From Saccharomycopsis crataegensis (lineage: Eukaryota; Ascomycota; Saccharomycetes; Ascoideales; Saccharomycopsidaceae), in the NCBI RefSeq assembly GCF_037102585.1, contig NW_027043829.1, positions 1 through 64,000 of the forward strand: DNA of 64,000 nucleotides, given 5' to 3'. The position numbers and the translations under genes were made by a program. Below the pieces are notes generated by a model, which saw nothing but the letters and a program-made list of their open reading frames with translations, made no database searches and was not told the origin of the DNA. Of this stretch, positions 1-11,158 are shown one piece after another (the stretch's first letter is position 1; every line of letters begins with the position of its first letter).

Positions 1-851
1 CAATACATCATCCCCCGACCTTCACCCAAATTCAACATACCCTATTTTTATCTCTCAATTATTTCTCAATATTCCATATCATGATCATATCCACATAAAA
101 TGATCTCAATTATTTCATCTACAACCTTACTTTTTTTCTCTCTTTTTTTTTTTCCATTAATATCTACACATCTATTTCTCATACATACAATAATCCCGAT
201 CTTCCTCAAAAATTACTCACCTAATTTCTCCGCCACATTTTCATTTCCCTCTCCTACTTAACAATCTTATCTATATTAAAATTTCCCAAATATTTCATAA
301 ACAATCTTTCTTTTTTTCTCTCACTTTTTTTTTCAAAAATACATGACCCCCTACCATCGCCAAAATTCATCCAACCTGATTTCCCACCATATTTTTTATT
401 TCCATCTCCTACTTAACAATCATATCTATATTAAAATTTCCCAAATATTCCATCAACAATCCTCCTTTTTTTTTCAATATCTTTTTTTCAAAAATACCTG
501 ACCCTTAAATTCACACACATACATGACCCCCGACCATCGCCAAAATTCATCCAACCTGATTTCCCACCACATTTTCATTTACATCTCCTACTTAACAATC
601 ATATCTATATTAAAATTTCCCAAATATTCCATCAACAATCCTCTTTTTTTCAATCTTTTTTTTTGGAAATACTTGACCCTTAAATTCATCTTCAATATAA
701 TACCCCGACCATCACCCTGACTTTTACATGGCCCATTTTCCACCACATTTTTATTTCCCTCTCCTCTTTTTTAATCTTAATCATATCAAATTCTCCAAAT
801 ATTTCAACTACAATCCTACTTTTTCCATAGGGACCTCTTTTTCAAAAATAT
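1..851. repeat. Subtelomeric satellite, ~180 bp monomers (left block)
   Basis: Degenerate tandem units. Each has a T-rich tract, then a segment with ACATGACCCCC, CCACATTTTCATTT, CTACTTAACAATCAT and CCCAAATATT. ACATGACC starts at 341 and again at 521, a period of 180. G is rare on this strand: 3 of the first 120 bases. The block from 1 to about 240 reappears at about 10468-10700, and 735-850 reappears at about 11037-11150. Short open frames here are repeat translations with no protein-like features. Confidence 0.85.
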
Positions 852-1260
852 TCTATCCCTCAATTTTTCATGACCCACGGCCACCGCACAACATGCTCCA
901 CCACATTTCTCCCGCAAATCTCCTTCTTATCCTCCAATATTTTCAGAATCATCTCAAACTCTTTGAAATATGAAAATGATAACACTGCCTTCAATTTCTG
1001 ACTTCATATACCTCCACAATTCACACATCATCTTCAATACTTCTCCACTTTTTTATCCTTTATTTAAAAATCATCCTCTTCTAATCCTTACAATACTCAC
1101 ACAAATCTCAATCCTCGCCATACCATCGCTTTCTTCAATATCAGACATATATTACTCGCCTGATAAACCCAGGGGTATGTCACCCTTCTTCGTCAAATTC
1201 CAAAGAATTCCTCTTAATCATGTTAAATTTCTCCAGATTGCGCGACTGTATAGCTAGGTA
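852..1260. repeat. Truncated copy of the CTAGGTA-ended subtelomeric element
   Basis: This matches the 9181-9878 and 11159-11846 copies from ATCCCTCAATTT through the stretch around CACAACATGCTCCACC. It lacks an internal segment after CACACATC and the iteron-like part. It ends with the same 25-bp terminus as the others (GCGCGACTGTA then CTAGGTA) at 1236-1260. It is the most diverged of the long copies. Confidence 0.7.
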
Positions 1261-1690
1261 ATTAATATTGAAAATTCACAAAATAAATCGTACAATATCT
1301 CCTATTTCGCAATGCCATCTCAAACATCCAAGAAATCTGAAATTTACCTCATTTTTGGACAAATTTGAAATTATTTTTCCCCAGAACTCCTTTTGAATGA
1401 CTAATATTAAAAATATACACCTTTACAAACATAATAATATCAAAAACATCTTCAACACTTAAAAATTGCCTCAATTAAATGTCTTCAATTAAAAGAACCA
1501 CCTTTTTGGAGTACATGAATACAGGGTGTCCGCACCCTCCTGAATCCACAGACCGGCCGACCATCACTACCGGTCTGCATCACAGACCGACCTGCCTACC
1601 GGTTGGAACCACTTCCACGGCTACTTGGTTAAATGACCGTCCAAAAACTATCAAAACAGAAATCATTCTTTAAAAGCAATAAAATGAGCT
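1261..1690. other. AT-rich spacer with one GC-rich patch, no gene seen
   Basis: No coding signal. The patch at 1521-1632 stands out in base composition and carries CAGACCGG (1549-1556), CCGGTCTG (1570-1577) and CAGACCG (1583-1589). These could form alternative short hairpins. A 64-codon open frame over this patch starts at an ATG at 1479, but nothing in it looks like a known protein. Confidence 0.5.
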
Positions 1691-1829
1691 ATATATGTAC
1701 ACCCTAGCACAATATCTTACTTATTTTTGCTCAGCATTTTCTTCAGATTTTCCCAATACCATTTGCAGCGATTTCTACAAAATAGTCATTTGAAAATCTC
1801 TCCTGATTCTGCCACTATATAGCTAGGTG
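1691..1829. repeat. Diverged 3' fragment of the CTAGGTA-ended element
   Basis: This resembles 9720-9878: TTTTTGCTCAGCAT, then TCTTCAGATTT, then a diverged terminus GATTCTGCCACTATA…CTAGGTG at 1805-1829. It has diverged more than the other copies and looks like an old remnant. Confidence 0.55.
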
Positions 1830-1949
1830 CACTAAAACAGGGATACTACATCTTTGAATACTGGTGATAATGTATGTTCATTGCGGGGGATGTGACCACA
1901 CAACACCGACAATGAATTTTCAAACACAATCTCTAGAACGTTAGTATTA

Positions 1950-3600
1950 GAATGATTTTGCATCACCATCATGATCTTAACCATTGTTATCCTGTCCATC
2001 ATAATCTTAACAATTGTTATCTTGTCCATCATGATCTTAACCTTCATGATCTTAACCATCACTGTTTTCTTCATCAATACCTTGATTATCTTCACAACAA
2101 TCTTCTTCACAATCGCCATCTGCACTATCAACATAATCTTCTCCATCGTCATTATCTTCTCCAACATCTTAAACATCAAGATCATTTCCATCACTATCAA
2201 TATCTCCAACATCTTCACAATCATTAACATCTCCACCACTATCGACATCGACATCAACATAATCTTCATCATTATGATCATCATCATCTTCACAACTATT
2301 AGCATTATCATAATGATCAACATCTTCACCAACCCCATCAACATCATTTCCATCATTATAAAAATCTTCATCATCTTCATCATTAACATCTTCACAATCA
2401 CCATCACCAATATCAATGCCTTGATTATCTTCACCCTCACTTTCAGCATCACAATAATCACCAAGATTGTCTCCACAATCACCATCACCATCTCCACCAA
2501 TCGAAATCATCATTATATTGTCTATCATCACCACTATCAACATAACCTTTATCTTCATCATTATCATCATAAACATCATCAATATCAACATCTTCTCCAA
2601 CATCATCATCAAGATCATTTCCATCACTATCAACATCTCCAACATCTTCACAATCGTTAACATCATCTGCTCCATCCCCATAACAACATTTATTGCCACA
2701 ATCTTCACAAGCAACATCATCACCTTCACCACAATTGACATCATCATGAACATCTTCACAATCATCTTCACAATCATCATCAACATCTTCAACATCTTCA
2801 TCATCATCTCCATCATCATTATCTCCACCACTATCGACATCTTCATCTTTATCTTCACCACAATCAACATCATCATTATGATAAACATCATCTTCACATC
2901 CATCAACATCTCCAACACCATTAACATCAACATAATCTTCGTCATCTTCTCCATCATCATTATCTTCTTCACAACTATTAGCATCATCATAATCATGAAC
3001 ATCTTCATTATCTCCACCACTATCAACATAATCTTCTCCACCACAATCGACGTCATCATGAAAATCTTCATCATCAACATCGTTGTCTTCTCCAACATCA
3101 TTAACATCAATATCATCATTAACCTCCACCACTATCGACATCTTCATCTTCATCATCACCTTCTCCACCAAAATCGACATCGACATCAACATCAACATTA
3201 TATTGTCTATCATCACCACTATCAACATAATCTTCATCATCATAAATATTATCTATATCAACATCTCAATTTCATAATCAACATCATCATAATCAACATC
3301 TTCTCCAACATCATCATCAAGATCAATTCCATCACTACCAACATCTCCAACATCTTCACAATCGTCATCATCATCTTCTCCATCGTCTCCATCTTCTTAA
3401 CCACATTCATTGCCACAATCTTCAGAATCACCTTCTCCAATATCAATGCCTTGATTTTATTCATCTTCACCACAATCGACATCATCTTTATCGCCACCAC
3501 CACCATCATCATTAATATCAACATCTTCATTATCTCCACCACCATCATCATTAATATCAACATCTTCATTATCTCCACCACTATCGACATCATCATTATG
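1950..3600. repeat. Degenerate triplet (GAT/GTT-type) repeat array
   Basis: About 1.65 kb built almost only of CATCATCTTCAACATC-like triplets. Read on the - strand it gives Asp-rich stretches (DVDSGGDNEDV, NDCEDVGDVDSDGNDL), but the acidic frame switches between all three frames and meets stops. There is second-order repetition. ATTATATTG starts at 2512 and 3197 (685 bp apart), and CTTCTCCAACATC blocks start near 2156, 2591 and 3298. It may be a decayed acidic-repeat gene or a non-coding minisatellite; I favour non-coding today. Confidence 0.7.
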
Positions 3601-4608
3601 ATAGCCTGCCATGCTGTTGAAACTGACCAATTGCATGCACCAGTATCTTCCAAAATCCAACCACGAAACCATGAACATCATATCCAAAAGATCTAAAATT
3701 ATAACATTCAGCTGGATATTGACCAATAACAGTCAATGATTTGAATCAAATGTGAATTCTTGAGATACAAATAGCAAGCCACAAGTGCAAGCTCATCAAA
3801 TATTGAAAAAATGATCAGAATAAATTCTATAATTGTTTCCATTCTATTATTAGACCTCAAACACTGCCAAGATGTTTGTTTTATGTCCCGAAAACATTAT
3901 CAACTCATATACATATTCATCATAGCACAAAATATCCATAAATTTACCCATCCAAAAGTACGCCATGGAAGATGCATCCCTCCAATTTTATTATTAAGCT
4001 TTTATCACATCAGTTTCCTTCATGTGCTATGCCCACCAAAAATCAACAACACCAAATCACCCTTCACACTGAAATCCACAATTACCTCGTCCAAAATAAA
4101 CAAGAGGTTGTGACCTCACAGCAAAAAGTTTGTGGCAAATTAAATAACTTTTGCCACTCTTCATCTCATTTGTTCCCTCTTTGTTATGCACTACTCTTCA
4201 ACTTTATTTCTCATTCACTTCCTCTCATTTGCTCAGTGTTAGACATAAAATATTTGATGAGACCAATTTTTGTATTTTTTTTTTGTTGTGGTCGGGTGAC
4301 ACACTTTCATAAAAAAAACACACTTTCATAAAAAAAAGATTACAATTTCTAGCTCTCCTGATTGAACCACTCATTTGAAGTGACAAAAGACCAATAGATT
4401 AAGACGTTTATGAATATTCCAAACCATAATAGCATTTCATTTGACGGTCTGCTTTATTTTGCATTTTTGAGAATCCATCAGTCAGCATGCGCCGTTAAAT
4501 TAGATGCTTTGTAATATATTGTGCTGCTTTTACATATATGGCGAGACAATATTTCTGAAAAGAAACATGAGTTTAGAAGGAAGTATTGAAAGAAAAAATA
4601 AGTTGAAA
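3601..4608. other. Intergenic spacer between triplet array and helicase 3' end
   Basis: No gene is supported; open frames are short and AT-driven. A small tandem duplication of ACACACTTTCATAAAAAAA lies at about 4299-4337. The right part would be the helicase gene's 3' flank. Confidence 0.5.
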
Positions 4609-7600
4609 TCACACAAAATCAGGACAATACTTTTCAAAAAAACTCACAGCGACCCTTTTGTATAATGGAAAACCATTATGTTGCGAGCACAAAATTTTCC
4701 ACAAATCTGATATATAAATAAAGTCAGGAGCTTCGGGCAATATTCCAGGCAATATCGTTTTTTGAGTATAATCGTCGGTCAAAATCCAGTAAAATATCGC
4801 TTGACTTGTGTGCTTCATAGTTTTGTGGCATGGTTCTTTATCCTTACTAGTATATGAGTGCTTACCCCCACAGCCAAAGCAACTGCCTTTTGGAAACTGC
4901 AAGCTCTTCATTTGGGTACTTGCTATAGGTTTTGATCCTCTCAACCCCTCGGCGAAATTAGGCAAACCATTTTCTCGGGACCATAATGTTTTCATTATTT
5001 CTTGTTTCCATTTCAAGCAGAGAAAATGTGGGTTTAACTTTCTGTCTTTGATTTTCATGAAAATCAATTCATATTTATAAAGAGGAACATAGGGAAGGTG
5101 CTTGGGGATTTCAGGAGACTTTTTAAAATTTTGGTACTGTTCAATACTTTTCTTGTACTCTTCTTTTTTAGTGAAAGTATTTTTTATTATTTGAATTATC
5201 AAAGACTCACTTCTCAATAGAGACAGCAATTTTTCATCAATGGACCCTTTAAGACAAGGAAAGTGGCGAAAATTGGTAATGTAATTCAAAAGAATGGCAT
5301 CATATATAACCTTGAAATGACACGACCCGTCAAAATGATACACATCTTTTGAAAGGCGACACTTGTGACAGATGGCATAATCGGTAAAATATTCGAATGT
5401 TGCTAATATCAATACTGGCAAGTTTTTTTGGTCAAAGACTATGAATGGGAGGTCAGTGATACCAACAACAGAGTTTGAGAAAGAGCCAGCTTGGACGATT
5501 TCTTTGAAGATGACAATATCCAGCTTGAAAGTCTTCTCTATCTGGTTGTCGCGTGGAAGACCAGTTTCCAAATCTGAATGAGTTTCAACCAAATCATTAC
5601 CCAAGTCGTCATTGAAGTGATCAGGATCATCTGTGAATGAAGCAGAATGGCAAACCTCCATCAACCTGTCATCTGTGAATGAAGCAGAATTGCAAACCTC
5701 CATCAACCTGTCATCCTCAATGTTACAACAATTGAGGCATCCCTTATTTTGAGTTCGATAAAAGTCATTTACTTGCCTGGTGATGCAGCTATGATAATCA
5801 ACCATACCTTCACGGATATGTTTATCTATGCAGTGGATAATTGACCCGCCAGTGCGAAGTCTCCCGCATATCTGAATATAAGTATGGGGCTCAAAATTGC
5901 CACATATGATGATCTTATTTAAACGGGGAATATCCACTCCAACACTTAAAATCGTTGAACACACCACAATCTGAGGAAAGTCATTATCAGCCAAACTTTC
6001 TGCCAACTGGATTTTTTTTTCGGAATTATCATCACCAGTAATTTTTGCCACAGAAACTAATTTATCTAGCCCTTTTTGTACCAAGTCGCCATAAATCTCA
6101 TGAACTTGGTTTTTGTACTCACAAAAGATGAGAATCGTTTCTTGGAAAGTTTTGGAAACCCCAAAGATGAGTCTTTGGCAATGAGCCCAGTCCTCCAATT
6201 CCACTTTCAACAACACTTTTTTTTCGAGGGGATTTTCAGAAATTGATTCCAATTTCATTGAACTTGAGAAATTCATAATTTTTTCCAACTTTGTTATGAT
6301 TTGAGGCTCAAATGTTGCTGATACAAATAAGCACTTGTTGAATTTGTCACCAAGATTACATAAGCTACGCTGAAAGCTTCGGAAGCCATCCTCCCTAATT
6401 AAAAGGTCAGCCTCATCCACAAACAAATGATTGAGCTTTTTATTAAATATGAACCCGGTCTCAATTAACGTTCTGAACTTTTGATTCTTTAATAGTTCAA
6501 ATGACCCGACGATATTTAATACACCGTGAATATTATTGATTGGATCCTCCATTAAGCGGTTCCACGTTATGGATTTTTTAAACCTTTTATTTAGATAGCC
6601 CACCAACATCACATATGGCGCTAATACAAAGTTTACACATCCATGCTTGTTGATGTTATGGACTAGATTGACGATTGTAGTTTTTCCAAAACCACAAGAG
6701 GCTGTTAAGAAAACCGCTTGTTTGTTGGTATTTGCAATGTCCAAAGTATACATTGCTTGCTGGGCGGACCTGAACTCGAAGCTGGCTCCATATAATTGTT
6801 TTCCACTTGCCAACAACTCAGTACTGGAGATGTATTTTTGTCGTTCTTCAGCCTCGGGTTGGTTATTTTGAATTGCGATTGGCGTGCCAATAAAATCTAA
6901 CCATTTTTTTGATAACAGTTTTTGGACGTCAAAAGAGGAAACTTCATTCAATGCCCTTCTTCCTTCAGGCCCCATGATTCTTTGCCCATAAACATTGTTA
7001 CCCGTGGTATTGGAATGATCGGCAGCAATATTGACAGCATCAATAAGTCGAGCCATTGCAGCATTTTCAGGATTATTCATGAAGCAAATAAATGCTTGGC
7101 GCCCAACACGGATTCCAAAGGGAAAGATGTTTTGAAATATATTGTTAAAACTTTGCTTGGTGATGAAATTGGTACCGGTGGTGAAAATACAGGTGGATAA
7201 TAAGTTTGAAGCAGCAATCTCAATGATTTCGCCATTTTCATCATCAACAGAAATATCAGCAAAAATGTTTGAATCAGGCAAGGGCAATCCCTTTTCGTCC
7301 AACTCGTCAGTTTCAGGGTATAGTTTGAGTATCTCAATAAACACCGGCCGTAATAGAAGTAACCAAATTGTTAGTTTTGTAGTGGTTTGGCTCAAGTACC
7401 TCATCTTGGCAGAACGAACTCTTTTCTTGGAGTAGTTAGCAACCAAGAAAATTGTTTGTTCAACGATGTCCCAATTGAGACAGATATCTTCAGCGGCAAA
7501 CTTGGAGACTTGGACCTCAGGGAATCTGAAACTTCCAGCCTCCAAGAAGAACAAGTTCAACAACAACGACGACAAAAAAATGAATGTTTCCTTGATTGAT

Positions 7601-8982
7601 TTCAAAATATGATTTGGAAGATTTTCTTTTAAGCCAAACCTCAAGTCATCGGGAATTTCCTCTCCAACCAAATTCAAAAAGGAGTGGGAGATTTTATTTT
7701 CCTTGGAGAGTTTGACAAAGCTATCAAAAATTCTGTCAATGTTGGTATCCCCCGTGACAAACTCTTGCATTCTGCCCGCCTCTGCAAAAAAATCGGTGCA
7801 CAATTTTTTATGGCCTTCAGACAACTGTTGCTGCGTTATGGTGATGCCATCGACGACCACGGTAGTTGAGTCCAATAAAATACAATCAAATACCCTTTTC
7901 GTGCCCTTTTCTTTTACTAATAGGGTGTACAATACTGTCAACCAAATAAAATTGGAGCCTTGGATCGGAAAATTGCCAATGTACTTTATTGTTGACTCCA
8001 CATCGCGGTTGACATAAGCGAACCGGATAATGTGTTTGAGGACATCAAGACGCCTCAAGATGGTTTCATTAGACTCAAACCTTTTGATGGTGGTATCGGA
8101 GATATCAGATGTTTTCTTGGTAATCATCAAAACCACCAACTTGTTGAGCAATGAGTGGTAAGCTTCAGTTTCAATCAATGAAAAAATAAATTTGGCGAGA
8201 ACTTCAAATCTGGTTTCTACATCTTGTGCATCATTCAACTGCTTTTTTGGGTCCAACGTGGAGGTCGGGTCATCTTCCGTATATTCGAATTGCGCCATAT
8301 ACTTGAAAATGGGATAGATATGTTGGAAAACGGCTGCATAGGCATGGACAGTGTTTGGGTCAAGAATTTTGTAGAAATTTTCAAAGCCCAAGCCAAAGGA
8401 CGAAGCAATGATGATAGGAGGGTTGGTTTGTGTTTTTTGGTAGCCAAAAATGAATAATTCCGATGCTTCTTCCTTGATGTCGTGGGATTGAAGCTGGATT
8501 AATAAGTGCTTATCATTTTGAGACACCACGGGATCTCCTAAGTACAGTTTCAAAGCTGTATTGGACTTAACAAACTGGATATCCTTGGAGGATCCCATGA
8601 TATCGTAAGCCATGCTAGAGTCACTTTTCTTGCGATGAATCAAGTAATAGTTCTTGTTACCAGCTAATTTGATAATGGTGGCTTGGTGCTTGGAGGAGCC
8701 GCTAAATTTACGGCTCTTGGTTTGGTAACGACCATCTCTACTTTTTTTGATGAATACTTCTGTCATTGTGATATGTGGGATGAGCTCAGAAAGATCGTGG
8801 AAGCTAACATTTGTGGTACTGAAGGTGGAATGGATATCTTTGAGATCACACGCTGAAAGATTCTTCTTCAGAGCTTTGCCAAGCTTGGTAATGAGTTCGG
8901 AGCTCGTGGATATGATTCGCCATTCTTTTTTATCTATAATGAATCCGTCAAGGACAGATATTCTATCTGAAACTTGATTCAT
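4609..8982 (-). CDS. Telomere-linked-helicase-like SF2 (RecQ-type) helicase
   Basis: The protein has 1457 residues and is an intact frame. The start is the ATG at 8982; the longer frame opens with TTG. Residues 1-750 have no recognised domain. The helicase core shows Walker A SCGFGKTT (~764), a DEAD-type Walker B VDEADLL (~857), motif III VSAT (~888), motif V VGVDIP (~1014) and motif VI QICGRLRTG (~1039). A Cys-rich segment (GCLNCC, ~1080) follows, as in RecQ-type telomere-linked helicases. A second CFGCGG…C…H cluster near 1367 may bind zinc. ATP-driven DNA unwinding is known for the family; a role in telomere or subtelomere maintenance is inferred from the repeat context. There is an in-frame 42-bp duplication at 5627-5710. 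Alternatives are a Y'-like helicase or a helicase from an unknown mobile element. Confidence 0.72.
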   Translation of the reverse strand: MNQVSDRISVLDGFIIDKKEWRIISTSSELITKLGKALKKNLSACDLKDIHSTFSTTNVSFHDLSELIPHITMTEVFIKKSRDGRYQTKSRKFSGSSKHQATIIKLAGNKNYYLIHRKKSDSSMAYDIMGSSKDIQFVKSNTALKLYLGDPVVSQNDKHLLIQLQSHDIKEEASELFIFGYQKTQTNPPIIIASSFGLGFENFYKILDPNTVHAYAAVFQHIYPIFKYMAQFEYTEDDPTSTLDPKKQLNDAQDVETRFEVLAKFIFSLIETEAYHSLLNKLVVLMITKKTSDISDTTIKRFESNETILRRLDVLKHIIRFAYVNRDVESTIKYIGNFPIQGSNFIWLTVLYTLLVKEKGTKRVFDCILLDSTTVVVDGITITQQQLSEGHKKLCTDFFAEAGRMQEFVTGDTNIDRIFDSFVKLSKENKISHSFLNLVGEEIPDDLRFGLKENLPNHILKSIKETFIFLSSLLLNLFFLEAGSFRFPEVQVSKFAAEDICLNWDIVEQTIFLVANYSKKRVRSAKMRYLSQTTTKLTIWLLLLRPVFIEILKLYPETDELDEKGLPLPDSNIFADISVDDENGEIIEIAASNLLSTCIFTTGTNFITKQSFNNIFQNIFPFGIRVGRQAFICFMNNPENAAMARLIDAVNIAADHSNTTGNNVYGQRIMGPEGRRALNEVSSFDVQKLLSKKWLDFIGTPIAIQNNQPEAEERQKYISSTELLASGKQLYGASFEFRSAQQAMYTLDIANTNKQAVFLTASCGFGKTTIVNLVHNINKHGCVNFVLAPYVMLVGYLNKRFKKSITWNRLMEDPINNIHGVLNIVGSFELLKNQKFRTLIETGFIFNKKLNHLFVDEADLLIREDGFRSFQRSLCNLGDKFNKCLFVSATFEPQIITKLEKIMNFSSSMKLESISENPLEKKVLLKVELEDWAHCQRLIFGVSKTFQETILIFCEYKNQVHEIYGDLVQKGLDKLVSVAKITGDDNSEKKIQLAESLADNDFPQIVVCSTILSVGVDIPRLNKIIICGNFEPHTYIQICGRLRTGGSIIHCIDKHIREGMVDYHSCITRQVNDFYRTQNKGCLNCCNIEDDRLMEVCNSASFTDDRLMEVCHSASFTDDPDHFNDDLGNDLVETHSDLETGLPRDNQIEKTFKLDIVIFKEIVQAGSFSNSVVGITDLPFIVFDQKNLPVLILATFEYFTDYAICHKCRLSKDVYHFDGSCHFKVIYDAILLNYITNFRHFPCLKGSIDEKLLSLLRSESLIIQIIKNTFTKKEEYKKSIEQYQNFKKSPEIPKHLPYVPLYKYELIFMKIKDRKLNPHFLCLKWKQEIMKTLWSRENGLPNFAEGLRGSKPIASTQMKSLQFPKGSCFGCGGKHSYTSKDKEPCHKTMKHTSQAIFYWILTDDYTQKTILPGILPEAPDFIYISDLWKILCSQHNGFPLYKRVAVSFFEKYCPDFV
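5627..5710 (-). repeat. In-frame 42-bp tandem duplication in the helicase
   Basis: Two nearly identical 42-bp units begin at 5627 and 5669. They encode two 14-residue copies of DDRLMEVCxSASFT directly after the GCLNCC cluster. The copies differ at very few bases, so the duplication is recent. It keeps frame and doubles a cysteine. Confidence 0.9.
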
Positions 8983-9180
8983 TTTGGATAAAGTTTCTTG
9001 TACGTTGTGGTTCAAGGTTTTTTCTTTTCTTTTTTTTTCTTTTTTTTTGATTTACCATAAAATGCAAGTTCGTGTTTACACTACCGCATCTCCATACTCT
9101 ATATTATAATCTAATCTTCAATAAACATCATCATATTTTCAAATAAAAATCTTAGTTTTTTCTTGAAGATAATATTTCTT
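8983..9180. promoter_or_regulatory. Helicase 5' flank
   Basis: This is a single-copy-looking 198 bp between the helicase start and the repeats. A TTTTCTTTT-type pyrimidine tract (9019-9050) lies just upstream of the ATG as the gene is read from the - strand. No defined site is recognised. Confidence 0.4.
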
Positions 9181-9878
9181 GAAACATTTTATCCCTCAAT
9201 TTCATATGACCCACGGCCACCGCACAACATGCTCCACCACATTTCTACCGCAAATCTCCTTCTTATCCTCCAATATTTTCAGAATCATCCCAAACTCTTC
9301 AAAATATGAAAATGATAATACTGCCTTCAATTTCTGACTTCATATACCTCCACAATTCACACATCCTAATCCATCCTAGCTTCAACAATAATCACATATC
9401 ATCTTCAATACTTCTCCACTTTTTTATCCTTTATTTAAAAATCATCCTCTTCTAATCCTTCCACAATACTCACACAAATCTCAATCCTCGCCATACCATC
9501 GCTTTCTTCAATATCAGACGTAATACTGCTCGCCCAATACAAAGGGGTATCTCACCCTCGTTAGCTCTCAAATGATTTCTGCTGAAGATGTAGAGAATTC
9601 CGCTGATTGTGGAACGGGGTCCCAAACCCCCTGCATATTTCCGCGGATTATGCCAAAACATTATGGCTGATTGTGCAACGCACATTTCAAGCGCCAATAT
9701 CTCTACCACATTATATTATTTTTCAGATAAAATTATATATTTGTGCTCAGCATCCTCTCCAGATTTCAACAGCATTATTACTAGCCATTTCCACCCAGTA
9801 TTCATCATTTAAAAATTCCGGCTGATTGTGCTGCAATGTATGGCATTCCGGCGGATTGCGCGACTGTATCCCTAGGTA
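9181..9878. repeat. CTAGGTA-ended subtelomeric element, copy A
   Basis: About 0.7 kb, nearly identical to 11159-11846 and partly matching 852-1260. The right half carries degenerate 17-mers of the form ATTCCGGCKGATTGYGC at about 9597, 9637, 9662, 9815 and 9845. It ends with GATTGCGCGACTG…CTAGGTA at 9854-9878. Open frames of 67-79 codons on both strands recur in copy B, but they overlap each other and resemble no protein. No transposase is present, so this may be a non-autonomous element or simply a subtelomeric repeat. Confidence 0.75.
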
Positions 9879-11158
9879 ATTCCCCACTTTTTCACCAAAG
9901 AATACATCCTCTTTTTACCACTAGACACATCTTATCAAAATTACCATTCTGCCTATTTTTCCACCACATTTCAACCTCAATATTTCATATTATATTCTTA
10001 TCCATATCAATTCTTCCACATTCTCAACATATCTCCTTCACTTTTTTCTCAACTCCTTTTTTTCATCAAATACCCAAACATTCAATTCTCACTTATCCTC
10101 ATATATGACCTTCCATCATCAAACATTCGACATCCCCATTTTTCCACCACATTTCAACCTCAATATCTTATTCAACAATCAAAATCATAATAAATATCCC
10201 TAAATATTCCACAAACAATCTCACTTTTTTTTTCACTCTCTTTTTTTTCAAAATATCTCATCATTCAATTCATCTTCATACATACATCCGCACCATCATC
10301 CAAAATTTGACATTCTCATTTTTCCACAATATTTTGATTTCTCTCACCTACTTTTTAATCTTAATCATAATAAAATCCTTCAAACTTTCCATAAACAATC
10401 TCACTTTTTTTTTCACTTTTTTTTTCACTCTCTTTTTCTTCAAAATAAATCTCCCTCATTTCTCCACAATACATCATCCCCCGACCTTCACACAAATTCA
10501 ACATACCCTATTTTTATCTCTCAATTATTTCTCAATATTCCATATCATGATCTTATCCACATAAAATGATCTCAATTATTTCATCTACAATCTTACTTTT
10601 TCTCTCTCTCTTTTTTTTTCATTAATATCTACACATCTATTTCTCATACATACAATAATCCCGATCTTCCTCAAAAATTACTCACCTAATTTCTCCGCCA
10701 CATTTTCATTTCCCTCTCCTATTTTTTAATCTTAATCATATTAAAATTTCCCAAATATTTCATAAACATTCTTACTTTTTTCTCAATTTGATTTTTTCAT
10801 AAAATACCCTACCCTTAAATTCTCACTTATACTCACATATGACCTTCGAACATCACCTCATTTTCCCACCACATTTTCATTTCCATCTCCTACTTAACAA
10901 TCATATCTATATTTAAATTTCCCAAATATTTCATCAACGATCCTCTTTTTTCTATCTCACTTTTTTTTTCGAAAATACTAGACCCTTAAATTCATCTTCA
11001 ATATAATACCCCGACCATCACTCGAAATTTGACATCCCCATTTTCCACCACATTTTTATTTCCCTCGCCTCTTTTTTAATCTTAATCATATCAAATTCTC
11101 CCAAATATTTCAACTATAATCCTACTTTTTCCATAGGGACCTCTTTCTCAAAAATATT
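9879..11158. repeat. Subtelomeric satellite block (middle)
   Basis: Diverged monomers of the ~180 bp satellite with T-tracts and CCACATTT-type segments. From about 10468 it repeats window positions 1-240 closely, and from about 10970 it repeats 660-850. G is almost absent from the + strand. No gene is seen. Confidence 0.8.

Noticed and set aside
1952-3696. His/Ile/Asn-rich frames on the + strand of the triplet array
   Set aside because: Different frames of the same triplets give poly-His, poly-Ile or poly-Met/Val text. This reflects the repeat, not a protein.
6647-7599. Series of 70-97 codon frames antisense to the helicase
   Set aside because: They are shadows of the helicase frame, which carries all recognisable motifs.
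9470-9825. 67-79 codon frames on both strands, conserved between copies A and B
   Set aside because: Conservation is explained by recent duplication of the DNA; the frames overlap each other on opposite strands and resemble no protein.
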